This document shows, piece by piece, positions 7,294 through 14,364 of a stretch of 25,730 nt of DNA. Numbering within the stretch: the first letter of the stretch is position 1; each line of letters opens with the position of its first letter. The notes beneath the pieces are model-generated. The model worked only from the letters and a program-made list of their open reading frames with translations. It was not told the DNA's origin and ran no database searches. This stretch comes from JBBQYA01 sp038209155. GTDB lineage: Bacteria > Bacteroidota > Bacteroidia > Sphingobacteriales > Sphingobacteriaceae. Both the position numbers and the translations under genes were made by a program. Location of the stretch: contig JBBQYA010000038.1 in the NCBI GenBank assembly GCA_038209155.1, positions 1 to 25,730 on the forward strand. Reading direction: 5' to 3'.

Positions 7294-7782
7294 TTATCTC
7301 ATATTAATAAATTGAACAGCAACATCTAAGTCTGCTGATCTAATTAATGATATTACAGATTGCAACTCATCTATTTTTTTAGAAGTAACACGAATTTGAT
7401 CATCCATAATAGACGATTGCGCTTTGGTTCCACTATCTTTTATTAGTTTATTTATTTTTTTTGCAGCCTCTCTATCTATTCCTTCTTTTATTTTGATTTC
7501 TTTTCTAATCATATTTCCAGAAGCATATTCTTGTTTACCAAAATCCATACATTTTGGATCAATATTCTGTTTTAATAATCGAGCAATTAGCACATCCTCA
7601 ATGGCTTTAAGACGCATTTCGTTCTCAGTAACTATTAATAAAATATTCGTTTTTGCATCGTGTTCCACACTACTTTTTGAAGAGTTAAAATCATATCTGT
7701 TCAGAATTTCTTTCTTTGCATTATTAATTGCATTACTTAAATCTTGTGCATTGATTTTACTTACTATATCAAAAGATGGCAT
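7294..7782 (-). CDS. YajQ family nucleotide-binding protein
   Basis: A 162-residue member of the YajQ (DUF520) family, cytoplasmic proteins with two ferredoxin-like domains. In some bacteria a homologue binds cyclic di-GMP and acts with a transcription factor; other members bind tRNA/nucleotides in vitro. Recognised by MPSFDIVSKINAQDLSNAINNA at the start, NRYDFNSSKSSVEHD, the middle KEIKIKEGIDREAAKKINKLIKDSGTKAQSSI, and the final IRSADLDVAVQFINMR. Length and both ends match the family. It is transcribed towards the outer-membrane protein gene, with the two stop codons abutting at 7293/7294. Its role in this organism cannot be inferred. Confidence 0.9.
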   Translation of the reverse strand: MPSFDIVSKINAQDLSNAINNAKKEILNRYDFNSSKSSVEHDAKTNILLIVTENEMRLKAIEDVLIARLLKQNIDPKCMDFGKQEYASGNMIRKEIKIKEGIDREAAKKINKLIKDSGTKAQSSIMDDQIRVTSKKIDELQSVISLIRSADLDVAVQFINMR

Positions 7783-7826
7783 GATGTTTTATATTTATTC
7801 TATAAAAATATAAAATAAATTTCTTT

Positions 7827-7858
7827 TTGAATTATTTTATTAACTACATTTATTTTTT
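7827..7858 (+). promoter_or_regulatory. Possible promoter of the AT-hook protein gene
   Basis: TTG at 7827-7829, a 21-nt spacer, and TATTTTTT at 7851-7858 (seven of eight positions of TAnnTTTG). It would give a leader of about 45-50 nt before the ATG at 7911. The region is so AT-rich that chance matches are likely. Confidence 0.35.
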
Positions 7859-7910
7859 TATAAATATTTATTAATTTAAAAACATAAAATTTAATAACAA
7901 AAAAGACAAA

Positions 7911-8984
7911 ATGAAAACTGAAAAAAAATCGTTAACAACAAAAAAACCTGCCACTATTGCAAATAAAAAGCAATTAGAAAGCACTATTACAGAAAAAATT
8001 AATGAAGTTTTACATTCAATCAGTTCCGAACAAACGGGTAAAATTCTTAAGTCAATTAAAAAGTCAAGCAAAAAGTTAGTTAAAAAAATATTTGACTTGA
8101 TTAGAGATGATTCAAATTCAGCTTCTCGCAAAACATCTTTAAAAACAAGTCAACCAATAAAAATTGCGGCTGTTAAATCAGTAAAAAAAGGAAGTGATGC
8201 TGTAAATTCATCTGCTGAAAATGTTCCTAAAAAAAGAGGTAGAAAACCAGGATTTACGAAAGCTGCATTTATTGCTAAAAAAGAAAAAAGTGCAGATTTG
8301 CCCAAAAAGAAAATGGGTAGACCACCATTTTTAAAATCACCTGATGTTGCGGCTGTAAATACAATGGTCGAACCGAAAAAAAGAGGCAGAAAATCAGATG
8401 TTATAAAAGCATCAGCTAATAAGAAAGAAGTTTCTTCGATTGGAGCAACATTAAAAAAGAAAATGGGAAGACCTGTTGTAATAAAAGCAAATGACTCGGC
8501 TTCTAATAACGCATTAGTTGAACCTAAAAAAAGAGGTAGAAAGGCTGGATTTACGAAAGCTGCCTTCGGGGCTAAAAAATTAGCAAATGCAGTAAATTAC
8601 ACTAAAAAGAAATTTGGTGCAAATGCAACTAAAAAAGTATCGGACACTTCTATTACATCAGACGCAGATATAAAAAATAAAATCGGAAAGGTTTCTTTAA
8701 AGGCAACACCCAAAACTTCTAAAGCTTTGGAGGTATCAAAAAAGCCTTCTGTAGCAAAAAAATTGACTATTAAAAAAAGCAAACCAGTTAAAACTAAAGA
8801 AGCAGATGCAAAAGCGATTAATACTATTTCTAGATTAGGTAATAAATCGTTAAAAAGTTTTCCCGCTCCTAAAGTAAAGGTAATGAATGGAGACAAAAGA
8901 GGAAGAAAGCCTGGAATCAAAAATAAGGTAAAAGATGCTCCTATCGTTGAAAAGCCGATTATTGATAAACCTCAAGATCAATAA
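7911..8984 (+). CDS. Lysine-rich AT-hook repeat protein (histone H1-like nucleoid protein)
   Basis: A 357-residue, extremely basic, low-complexity protein (Lys, Ala, Ser, Thr, Val). Residues 20-66 look like a helical segment (ITEKINEVLHSISSEQ, LVKKIFDLIRDD). The rest resembles a disordered H1-type tail. Six AT-hook-like cores are visible: KKRGRKPG 107-114, KKMGRPPF 133-140, KKRGRKSD from 156, KKMGRPVV 183-190, KKRGRKAG from 206, and DKRGRKPG 328-335. Hooks 1-5 fall in tandem units of 49-50 residues (106-154, 155-204, 205-253), each carrying one RGRK and one MGRP hook; the third unit has KKKFGAN where the second hook should be. AT-hooks bind the minor groove of AT-rich DNA, so a role in nucleoid packing or gene control is inferred. 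A terminator follows, making it monocistronic ahead of ppk1. Confidence 0.8.
   Translation: MKTEKKSLTTKKPATIANKKQLESTITEKINEVLHSISSEQTGKILKSIKKSSKKLVKKIFDLIRDDSNSASRKTSLKTSQPIKIAAVKSVKKGSDAVNSSAENVPKKRGRKPGFTKAAFIAKKEKSADLPKKKMGRPPFLKSPDVAAVNTMVEPKKRGRKSDVIKASANKKEVSSIGATLKKKMGRPVVIKANDSASNNALVEPKKRGRKAGFTKAAFGAKKLANAVNYTKKKFGANATKKVSDTSITSDADIKNKIGKVSLKATPKTSKALEVSKKPSVAKKLTIKKSKPVKTKEADAKAINTISRLGNKSLKSFPAPKVKVMNGDKRGRKPGIKNKVKDAPIVEKPIIDKPQDQ
8226..8669 (+). repeat. Tandem coding repeat, about 147-150 bp x 3
   Basis: Three direct units (8226-8372, 8373-8522, 8523-8669) each begin with a CCN-AAA-AAA-AGA-GG(T/C)-AGA-AA core encoding PKKRGRK. Units 1 and 3 also share GGATTTACGAAAGCTGC almost perfectly. 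The DNA similarity points to duplication of a two-hook module, with the third copy partly decayed. Confidence 0.65.
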
Positions 8985-8997
8985 TTTCGATACAATG

Positions 8998-9030
8998 TTA
9001 ACATTAAATTAACATTATAATAACATTAAA
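8998..9030 (+). promoter_or_regulatory. Putative Pho box: three 11-bp direct repeats before ppk1
   Basis: TTAACATTAAA (8998-9008), TTAACATTATA (9009-9019) and ATAACATTAAA (9020-9030) follow without a gap. The half-site TTAACA at an 11-bp period is the known form of Bacillus PhoP sites (TTAACA-like hexamers about 5 bp apart), and E. coli PhoB also reads 11-bp direct repeats. The last copy ends at the edge of the -33 position of the ppk1 promoter, where an activator would be expected. Assignment to a PhoB-type regulator is inference. Confidence 0.5.
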
Positions 9031-9069
9031 AATAGTCTCGCATTGAAATGTGGGGCTATTTTTGTTTTT
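9028..9069 (+). terminator. Intrinsic terminator after the AT-hook gene
   Basis: A 15-bp stem (9028-9042 with 9049-9063; three G-U pairs valid only in the plus-strand RNA, otherwise complementary) with a 6-nt loop TTGAAA, followed by G and five T. It ends only 2 nt before the ppk1 ATG and overlaps that gene's -7 box. Confidence 0.75.
9057..9064 (+). promoter_or_regulatory. -7 element of ppk1
   Basis: TATTTTTG is an exact TAnnTTTG match ending 7 nt before the ATG at 9072. No TTG is present at the -33 position, which fits an activator-dependent promoter driven from the direct repeats just upstream. The mRNA would have a leader of only a few nucleotides. Confidence 0.5.
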
Positions 9070-9071
9070 GA

Positions 9072-11189
9072 ATGTCAGTGAATAATAAAACTCAAAAATC
9101 AGTTAAAAAAATTTCTACCTCTGTTGAACAAAATAAGCAATTACCTTTTGTCAATCGAGAAATTAGCTGGCTAGCATTCAATGATAGGGTGCTTCAGGAA
9201 GCCTACGATCCAACTGTTCCACTGATGGAAAGGGTAAAGTTTATGGGTATTTTTTCCAATAATTTAGATGAGTTTTTTAGAGTTCGATTTGCCACATTGG
9301 ATAGAATGGCAAATTTGAAAATAAATTCAAAAGGTATAACTGGTTTTAATTATAAAAAAGCAATCGGAAATATCAAATCCATTGTAATAAAACAGCAGGA
9401 AAGAGTAACCTCTCTCTATCATCAAGTATTGATTCCTGAACTCGCAGAAAATCGAATATTTATTATTGATGAACATCAATTAAATGTTTCTAGAGGCACA
9501 TTTGTTCGGGAATATTTCAGATCAGATGTATTACCAAATTTAGTTCCAATTATGTTGGATAGTGTGAATGTTTTTCCAACACTTCGCGATAATTCTATCT
9601 ATCTGATTGTGCAACTTACAAAAAATTCTGAGCCTACTTATTTGAAAAAAGCTTTGATAGAAATCCCTAATTCTATTTCCAGATTTTTAGTCCTTCCAGA
9701 AACCAATAATTTAAAATATATTATACTTATTGATGATGTAATTAGATATTGTTTGGATGATTTATTTGGAATTTTTAGAGCAGATAAATTCGAAGCCTAC
9801 ACGATAAAAATTACTAGAGACGCAGAATTAGATATTTTGTACAATGACTTATCCGAAAACTTAATTGATGTAATTTCTAAAGGATTAAAAAGAAGAAAAA
9901 AAGGTAAAGCAATACGATTTGTTTATGATTTATCCATTCCAAAAGATTTATTAAATTTTCTATTTGTAAAAATAAAGTTAAACTTAGATTATATGATACC
10001 TGGCGGAAGATATCATAATTTTAAAGATTTTATAGGTTTTCCATCGATTGGCGATAGTTCGCTTCGGTACAATAAAATACCAGTCGTAAACCATCGTGAT
10101 TTAAATTTCTCTAGCAGTTTTTTAGCAACTATTAAGAAAAAAGATATTTTAATTCATTTTCCTTATCAATCTTTTGATTATGTCTTACAGTTTTTAAGAG
10201 AATCTGCAATAGATCCAGACGTTGTCGAAATTAAAATAACTATATATAGACTTGCCCAAAATTCTGGAATTATAAATGCTTTAATTAATGCGGCTAAAAA
10301 CGGAAAAAAAGTAACCGTAATTATGGAATTACAAGCTAGATTTGATGAAAAATCCAATATTGAATATGCGCAAAATTTATCAGATGAAGGAGTAAAAGTA
10401 ATTCATGGAGTTCCTAAATTGAAGGTACATTCAAAAATGTGTTTAGTTATTAGAAGAGAAAATAATGTTTTAAAGCATTATTGCAATCTTGCCACAGGAA
10501 ATTTTAATGAAAAAACGTCAACAATTTACAGTGATTTGAGTCTTTTTACGTACGATTTGAAAATTGGTAAAGAGGTAGCAAAAATTTTTAAAGCATTAGA
10601 AAAAAGCACAATTTCTGGTGTTTACAAAGAATTATTAGTTGCTCCATTAAATATGAGACAGCGATTTATTTCTTTATTAAACCAAGAAATAAAAAATGCT
10701 AAAGCAGGGAAAAAAGCTGTTATAATCCTAAAAATGAATAGTTTAGTGGATCTTGCCATGATAGAAAAATTGTATGAAGCCAGTAATTCTGGCGTCAAAA
10801 TCAATTTAATTATTCGTGGCATCTGTTCATTGGCTGTCGGTGTTAAATTTATAAGTGAAAATATAAATGCCATAAGTATTGTTGATAAATATCTAGAACA
10901 TTCAAGAATTTTTATTTTTCATAATAATGGAAATGAAAAAATGTATGTAGGTTCGGCAGATTGGATGACAAGAAATTTAGATCACCGAGTAGAAGTTTGT
11001 TTTCCAATTAATGACAAAAGCATTCGAAAAGAAATTAGAGAGATTATTCATATTCAATTAAAAGATAATACAAAAGCAAGAATCATTAGTCAAAATAATA
11101 TGAATGATTACAAACCAGCTGGTGAAGAAAAAAATTACCGAACTCAAATAGATACCTACAAATATCTTTTAAATAAAAACTCAAATTAA
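9072..11189 (+). CDS. ppk1: Polyphosphate kinase 1
   Basis: Makes inorganic polyphosphate reversibly from ATP through a phosphohistidine. The 705 residues match the family. Order of domains: a basic N-terminal tail (1-22), the N domain starting FVNREISWLAFNDRVLQEA, the head domain, and two phospholipase-D-like C domains. H453 in KVHSKMCLV corresponds to the autophosphorylated histidine and H610 in YLEHSRIFIF to the second essential histidine. The CNLATGNFNE and YVGSADWMTRNLDHRVEV blocks are highly typical. It is followed after 15 nt by a Ppx/GppA gene, forming a synthesis/degradation pair. The promoter region carries a likely Pho box, suggesting induction on phosphate starvation. Confidence 0.97.
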   Translation: MSVNNKTQKSVKKISTSVEQNKQLPFVNREISWLAFNDRVLQEAYDPTVPLMERVKFMGIFSNNLDEFFRVRFATLDRMANLKINSKGITGFNYKKAIGNIKSIVIKQQERVTSLYHQVLIPELAENRIFIIDEHQLNVSRGTFVREYFRSDVLPNLVPIMLDSVNVFPTLRDNSIYLIVQLTKNSEPTYLKKALIEIPNSISRFLVLPETNNLKYIILIDDVIRYCLDDLFGIFRADKFEAYTIKITRDAELDILYNDLSENLIDVISKGLKRRKKGKAIRFVYDLSIPKDLLNFLFVKIKLNLDYMIPGGRYHNFKDFIGFPSIGDSSLRYNKIPVVNHRDLNFSSSFLATIKKKDILIHFPYQSFDYVLQFLRESAIDPDVVEIKITIYRLAQNSGIINALINAAKNGKKVTVIMELQARFDEKSNIEYAQNLSDEGVKVIHGVPKLKVHSKMCLVIRRENNVLKHYCNLATGNFNEKTSTIYSDLSLFTYDLKIGKEVAKIFKALEKSTISGVYKELLVAPLNMRQRFISLLNQEIKNAKAGKKAVIILKMNSLVDLAMIEKLYEASNSGVKINLIIRGICSLAVGVKFISENINAISIVDKYLEHSRIFIFHNNGNEKMYVGSADWMTRNLDHRVEVCFPINDKSIRKEIREIIHIQLKDNTKARIISQNNMNDYKPAGEEKNYRTQIDTYKYLLNKNSN

Positions 11190-11204
11190 TTTAATAATTA
11201 TCAA

Positions 11205-12089
11205 GTGAAATACGCTGCTATAGATATAGGTTCAAATGCTGTAAGATTGCTAATTGCAGAAATAAACGAGAATGGAGAAACTGGATTTAAAAAAACGATT
11301 CTATTAAGAGTACCTGTTCGTTTGGGTGATGATGCCTTCTTAGATAAAAAGATTTCTGAACGCAAGATTAATGATCTTACTAAAACCATGATGGCATTTA
11401 AGCATTTATTAGATGTTTATAAAGTGCAAGAGTGTATGGCTTGTGCAACTTCTGCATTAAGAGAAGCAGTGAACGGACCTGATGTAGTAAAATCAATAAA
11501 AAAACTTACGGGAATAAGTATAGAAATAATAGAAGGAACTCGCGAGGCAAATATTATCTATTCTACTCATATAGAACAAACTCTGGACGACAAACTTTCT
11601 TATTTATACATTGATGTAGGCGGTGGAAGTACAGAAGTAAGTGTGTTTTCTAAGAATAAAATGATAGCATCTAATTCATTTAATATTGGAACTATTAGAA
11701 TGTTGGATAATAAAGATTTAGACGAAGATTGGGATGCGCTTAAATTATTTGTGAAAGAAAATACAAAAAATTTAAAGCCGGTTATTGGTATAGGAACAGG
11801 TGGAAATATAAATAAGATTTTTAGATTATCTGAGGAAAAGGAGGGTACGCCTTTAAGTTTTGAAAAAATTAAAAAGTTATATTTTTATTTAAATTCTTAT
11901 TCTTTAAAAGATCGAATAAATGTTTTGGGTTTAAATCAAGATCGTGCAGATGTAATAATTCCTGCTGCTGAAATTTACTTAGCGATTATGAAATGGGGTT
12001 TCGTAAAAGAAATTTTGGTTCCTAAGGTTGGATTGGTAGATGGAATTATCTATTACTTAATTGAGAAAAACAAAATTAAAGAATTATAA
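11205..12089 (+). CDS. Exopolyphosphatase, Ppx/GppA family (short form)
   Basis: Sugar-kinase/actin-fold phosphatase that releases phosphate from the ends of polyphosphate chains or hydrolyses pppGpp. Visible are AAIDIGSNAVRLLIAE (phosphate-binding loop, residues 4-19), the CATSALREAVNG block (80-91), and YIDVGGGSTEVSVF (135-148). At 294 residues it holds only the catalytic Ppx/GppA domain and lacks the C-terminal HD-like domains of the approximately 500-residue E. coli enzyme, as in other short family members. It starts with GTG at 11205, supported by the family N-terminus, 15 nt after the ppk1 stop. Co-transcription with ppk1 favours polyphosphate as the substrate. The 111-nt gap that follows (12090-12200) contains no structure besides a weak promoter for the next gene. 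Confidence 0.9.
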   Translation: MKYAAIDIGSNAVRLLIAEINENGETGFKKTILLRVPVRLGDDAFLDKKISERKINDLTKTMMAFKHLLDVYKVQECMACATSALREAVNGPDVVKSIKKLTGISIEIIEGTREANIIYSTHIEQTLDDKLSYLYIDVGGGSTEVSVFSKNKMIASNSFNIGTIRMLDNKDLDEDWDALKLFVKENTKNLKPVIGIGTGGNINKIFRLSEEKEGTPLSFEKIKKLYFYLNSYSLKDRINVLGLNQDRADVIIPAAEIYLAIMKWGFVKEILVPKVGLVDGIIYYLIEKNKIKEL

Positions 12090-12189
12090 TTTCAAATTAT
12101 TTTACAAAATAGATAAATTAGAATGTCGAAAAAATGCACAAATTTAAATGACTATTATAAAGAAAGTTCCAGTGCGAAACAAAATTTAA

Positions 12190-12197
12190 TACATTAG
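12190..12197 (+). promoter_or_regulatory. Weak -7 element before the exonuclease gene
   Basis: TACATTAG (seven of eight positions of TAnnTTTG) ends 3 nt before the ATG at 12201. TTC replaces TTG at the -33 position (12167-12169, 20-nt spacer). If real, the mRNA is leaderless. Confidence 0.3.
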
Positions 12198-12200
12198 CGC

Positions 12201-13007
12201 ATGAAATTAATTTTAAAAAGACCGATTGCTTTTTTCGATTTAGAAACTACTGGAGTAAATGTAGCTAGCGACAGGATTGTAGAAATATCTATTCTGAAAA
12301 TCAATATAGATGGTTCGGAAGAAATAAAAACTAAGCGAATAAATCCCGAAATGCCAATTCCTTTAGAATCATCATTAGTTCATGGAATTTATGATGATGA
12401 TATAAAGGATGCTCCAACTTTTGCAAATATTGCTAGAGGAATCGCTCAATTTTTAGATAAATGCGATCTAGGAGGTTTCAATTCAAATAAGTTTGATGTT
12501 CCCATGTTGCTGGAAGAGTTTTTACGTGTAAACGTAGATTTTGATATAGAAGGAAGAAAATTGGTAGATGTTCAAAATATTTTTCACCAGATGGAACAAC
12601 GAACATTAAAAGCTGCTTACAAATTTTATTGTGGTAAGGATTTGGAAAATGCACATAGCGCAGAAGCAGATATACGTGCGACTTACGATGTTCTATTAAG
12701 TCAAATAGAGAAATATGAAAATATAGAATACACCGATAAGCAGGGAGTTAAAAGCATTCCTGTTAAAAATAATGTAGAAGCTTTGCATAAATTCACTTAT
12801 TTAAATAACAATGTTGATTTTGCTGGTAGAATGATTTTTAATAAATCTAATGAAGCTGAATTTAATTTTGGAAAACATAAAGGTCGAAAAGTAGTAGATG
12901 TATTACGTTCAGAACCAAGCTACTACGACTGGATTATGAAAGGTGATTTCCCATTGTATACTAAGAAAAAAATTACTGAACTTCGTCTGAAGATGAAATT
13001 CGGATAG
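12201..13007 (+). CDS. 3'-5' exonuclease, DnaQ/DEDDh family
   Basis: DEDDh exonuclease related to the epsilon proofreading subunit of DNA polymerase III. Exo I is AFFDLETTG (D13, E15), Exo II is GFNSNKFDVPMLLEEF (D99), and Exo III is HSAEADIRAT (H152, D157), so all catalytic residues are present. Length is 268. After the nuclease domain (about 8-175) comes a separate C-terminal domain with FNFGKHKGRKVVDVL and YYDWIMKGDFPLYTKK (about 221-265), resembling the short DUF3820-type module found after exonucleases. It is not fused to a polymerase or a GIY-YIG domain. It could be the proofreading subunit or a repair/RNA nuclease; sequence alone does not decide. Confidence 0.88.
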   Translation: MKLILKRPIAFFDLETTGVNVASDRIVEISILKINIDGSEEIKTKRINPEMPIPLESSLVHGIYDDDIKDAPTFANIARGIAQFLDKCDLGGFNSNKFDVPMLLEEFLRVNVDFDIEGRKLVDVQNIFHQMEQRTLKAAYKFYCGKDLENAHSAEADIRATYDVLLSQIEKYENIEYTDKQGVKSIPVKNNVEALHKFTYLNNNVDFAGRMIFNKSNEAEFNFGKHKGRKVVDVLRSEPSYYDWIMKGDFPLYTKKKITELRLKMKFG

Positions 13008-13029
13008 GTTTTTAATTATCCTATCTTTG
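12999..13029 (+). promoter_or_regulatory. mtaB operon promoter
   Basis: The -7 box TATCTTTG (13022-13029) matches TAnnTTTG exactly and ends 6 nt before the ATG at 13036. At the -33 position, 20 nt upstream, the sequence is TTC (12999-13001) instead of TTG. It starts inside the 3' end of the exonuclease gene and implies a very short leader. Confidence 0.55.
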
Positions 13030-13035
13030 CAGCAA

Positions 13036-14355
13036 ATGCCCAATTCACAACGTGTAGCACTTTATACTTTAGGCTGTAAACTTAATTATTCTGAGACTTC
13101 TACAATTGGAAGACTCTTTGTAAATCAAGGTTTTGAGGAAGTTCAGTTTACAGACCATGCAGATATTTATGTCATAAACACCTGCTCGGTGACAGACCAT
13201 GCAGATAAAAAATGTAGAAAAATTGTCAAAGAAGCCTTAAAAATAAATTCTCAAGCTTACATTGTAATTATTGGATGTTATGCTCAATTAAAACCTCAAG
13301 AAATTTCAGAAATTCCTGGCGTTGACTTGGTATTGGGTGCTGCAGAAAAATTTCAGTTATTAAATTACTTAAAAGATTTGGGCAAAGAGCCTAAAGCTTT
13401 AATTTATAATCAAGGAATTGAAAATGCAACAAGTTATTCGGGCTCATATTCTATCGGTGATAGAACTCGCACATTTTTAAAAGTTCAGGATGGTTGCGAT
13501 TATTCTTGTTCTTTTTGTACAATACCTTTGGCAAGAGGTGCCAGCAGGTCACAAACGATTTCTAGTGTTTTAGAATCCATCAATGAAATTACTGATTCTG
13601 GAGTGAAAGAAATTGTTTTGACAGGAGTTAATTTGGGAGATTTTGGAACTAAGGAAACTGGAGATTTTTTTACTTTAATAAAAGAAATTGATCAATTTTC
13701 TGCTATTCCTAGATTCAGAATTTCATCCATTGAACCTAATTTATTAACTGATGATATTATTTCATTTGTAGCAAATTCTCAAAGATTTGTCCCCCACTTT
13801 CATATACCATTACAATCAGGCTCTAATAAAATTCTATCATTAATGAGAAGAAGATATAGAAGGGAATTATATGCAGAACGAATACAATTAATAAAAGAAA
13901 AAATGCCTCATTGCTGCATAGGTGTTGATGTTATTGTAGGATTTCCAGGTGAAACTAAAGAAGATTTTTTAGAAACCTATCAGTTTTTAAATGATCTTCC
14001 TATTTCTTATTTACATGTTTTTACCTATTCAGAAAGAGCCAATACACCAGCAATTTTAATGACTTCTAAAGTAATTGGAAGTACCGCAACTGAAAGAAAT
14101 TCTATGCTTAGAATTTTGTCTGAAAAGAAAAAGAATCAATTTTATTCCGAACATTTAAATACAGAGAGAACTGTTCTTTTTGAGGCCGACCACAAAGATG
14201 GAATGATGCATGGTTTCACAGATAATTATATTAAAGTACTTTGTAAATATGACCCCTTATTAATAAACGAATTAAAAGTAATTACGCTTTCAAAAATAAA
14301 TCCTACGGGCGAAATGAATATCACAGAAACGGCTGAAATTCTTATTCACCTCTAA
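13036..14355 (+). CDS. mtaB: tRNA (t6A37) methylthiotransferase MtaB
   Basis: Radical-SAM methylthiotransferase that converts N6-threonylcarbamoyl-adenosine 37 of tRNA to its 2-methylthio form. With the ATG at 13036 it has 439 residues. The UPF0004 domain binds a 4Fe-4S cluster through C14 (YTLGCKLN), C50 (VINTCSV) and C81 (IIGCYAQ). The radical-SAM cluster is C154, C158 and C161 in QDGCDYSCSFCTIP. HIPLQSGSNKILSLMRRRY, GVDVIVGFPGET and the C-terminal TRAM-like region (about 370-439) are as in the family. The TLGCKLN form and ARGASRS favour MtaB over MiaB/RimO. The upstream TTG at 13027 lies in the -7 promoter box and is rejected as the start. lgt follows after 9 nt. Confidence 0.92.
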   Translation: MPNSQRVALYTLGCKLNYSETSTIGRLFVNQGFEEVQFTDHADIYVINTCSVTDHADKKCRKIVKEALKINSQAYIVIIGCYAQLKPQEISEIPGVDLVLGAAEKFQLLNYLKDLGKEPKALIYNQGIENATSYSGSYSIGDRTRTFLKVQDGCDYSCSFCTIPLARGASRSQTISSVLESINEITDSGVKEIVLTGVNLGDFGTKETGDFFTLIKEIDQFSAIPRFRISSIEPNLLTDDIISFVANSQRFVPHFHIPLQSGSNKILSLMRRRYRRELYAERIQLIKEKMPHCCIGVDVIVGFPGETKEDFLETYQFLNDLPISYLHVFTYSERANTPAILMTSKVIGSTATERNSMLRILSEKKKNQFYSEHLNTERTVLFEADHKDGMMHGFTDNYIKVLCKYDPLLINELKVITLSKINPTGEMNITETAEILIHL

Positions 14356-14364
14356 AATTAAATT

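Noticed and set aside
7424..7813. Hydrophobic 129-residue frame on the plus strand opposite yajQ.
   Set aside because: It is the antisense shadow of yajQ; the YajQ frame has clear family motifs and this one has none.
7911..8984. AT-hook gene as a low-complexity artefact rather than a gene.
   Set aside because: The hooks are precisely periodic, codons for the repeated modules vary mainly at third positions, and a terminator follows the stop; a real gene fits better.
11189..12200. Polyphosphate cluster plus AT-hook gene as a new operon-level system.
   Set aside because: The AT-hook gene is separated by a strong terminator and only ppk1 and ppx/gppA look co-transcribed, which is a known pairing.
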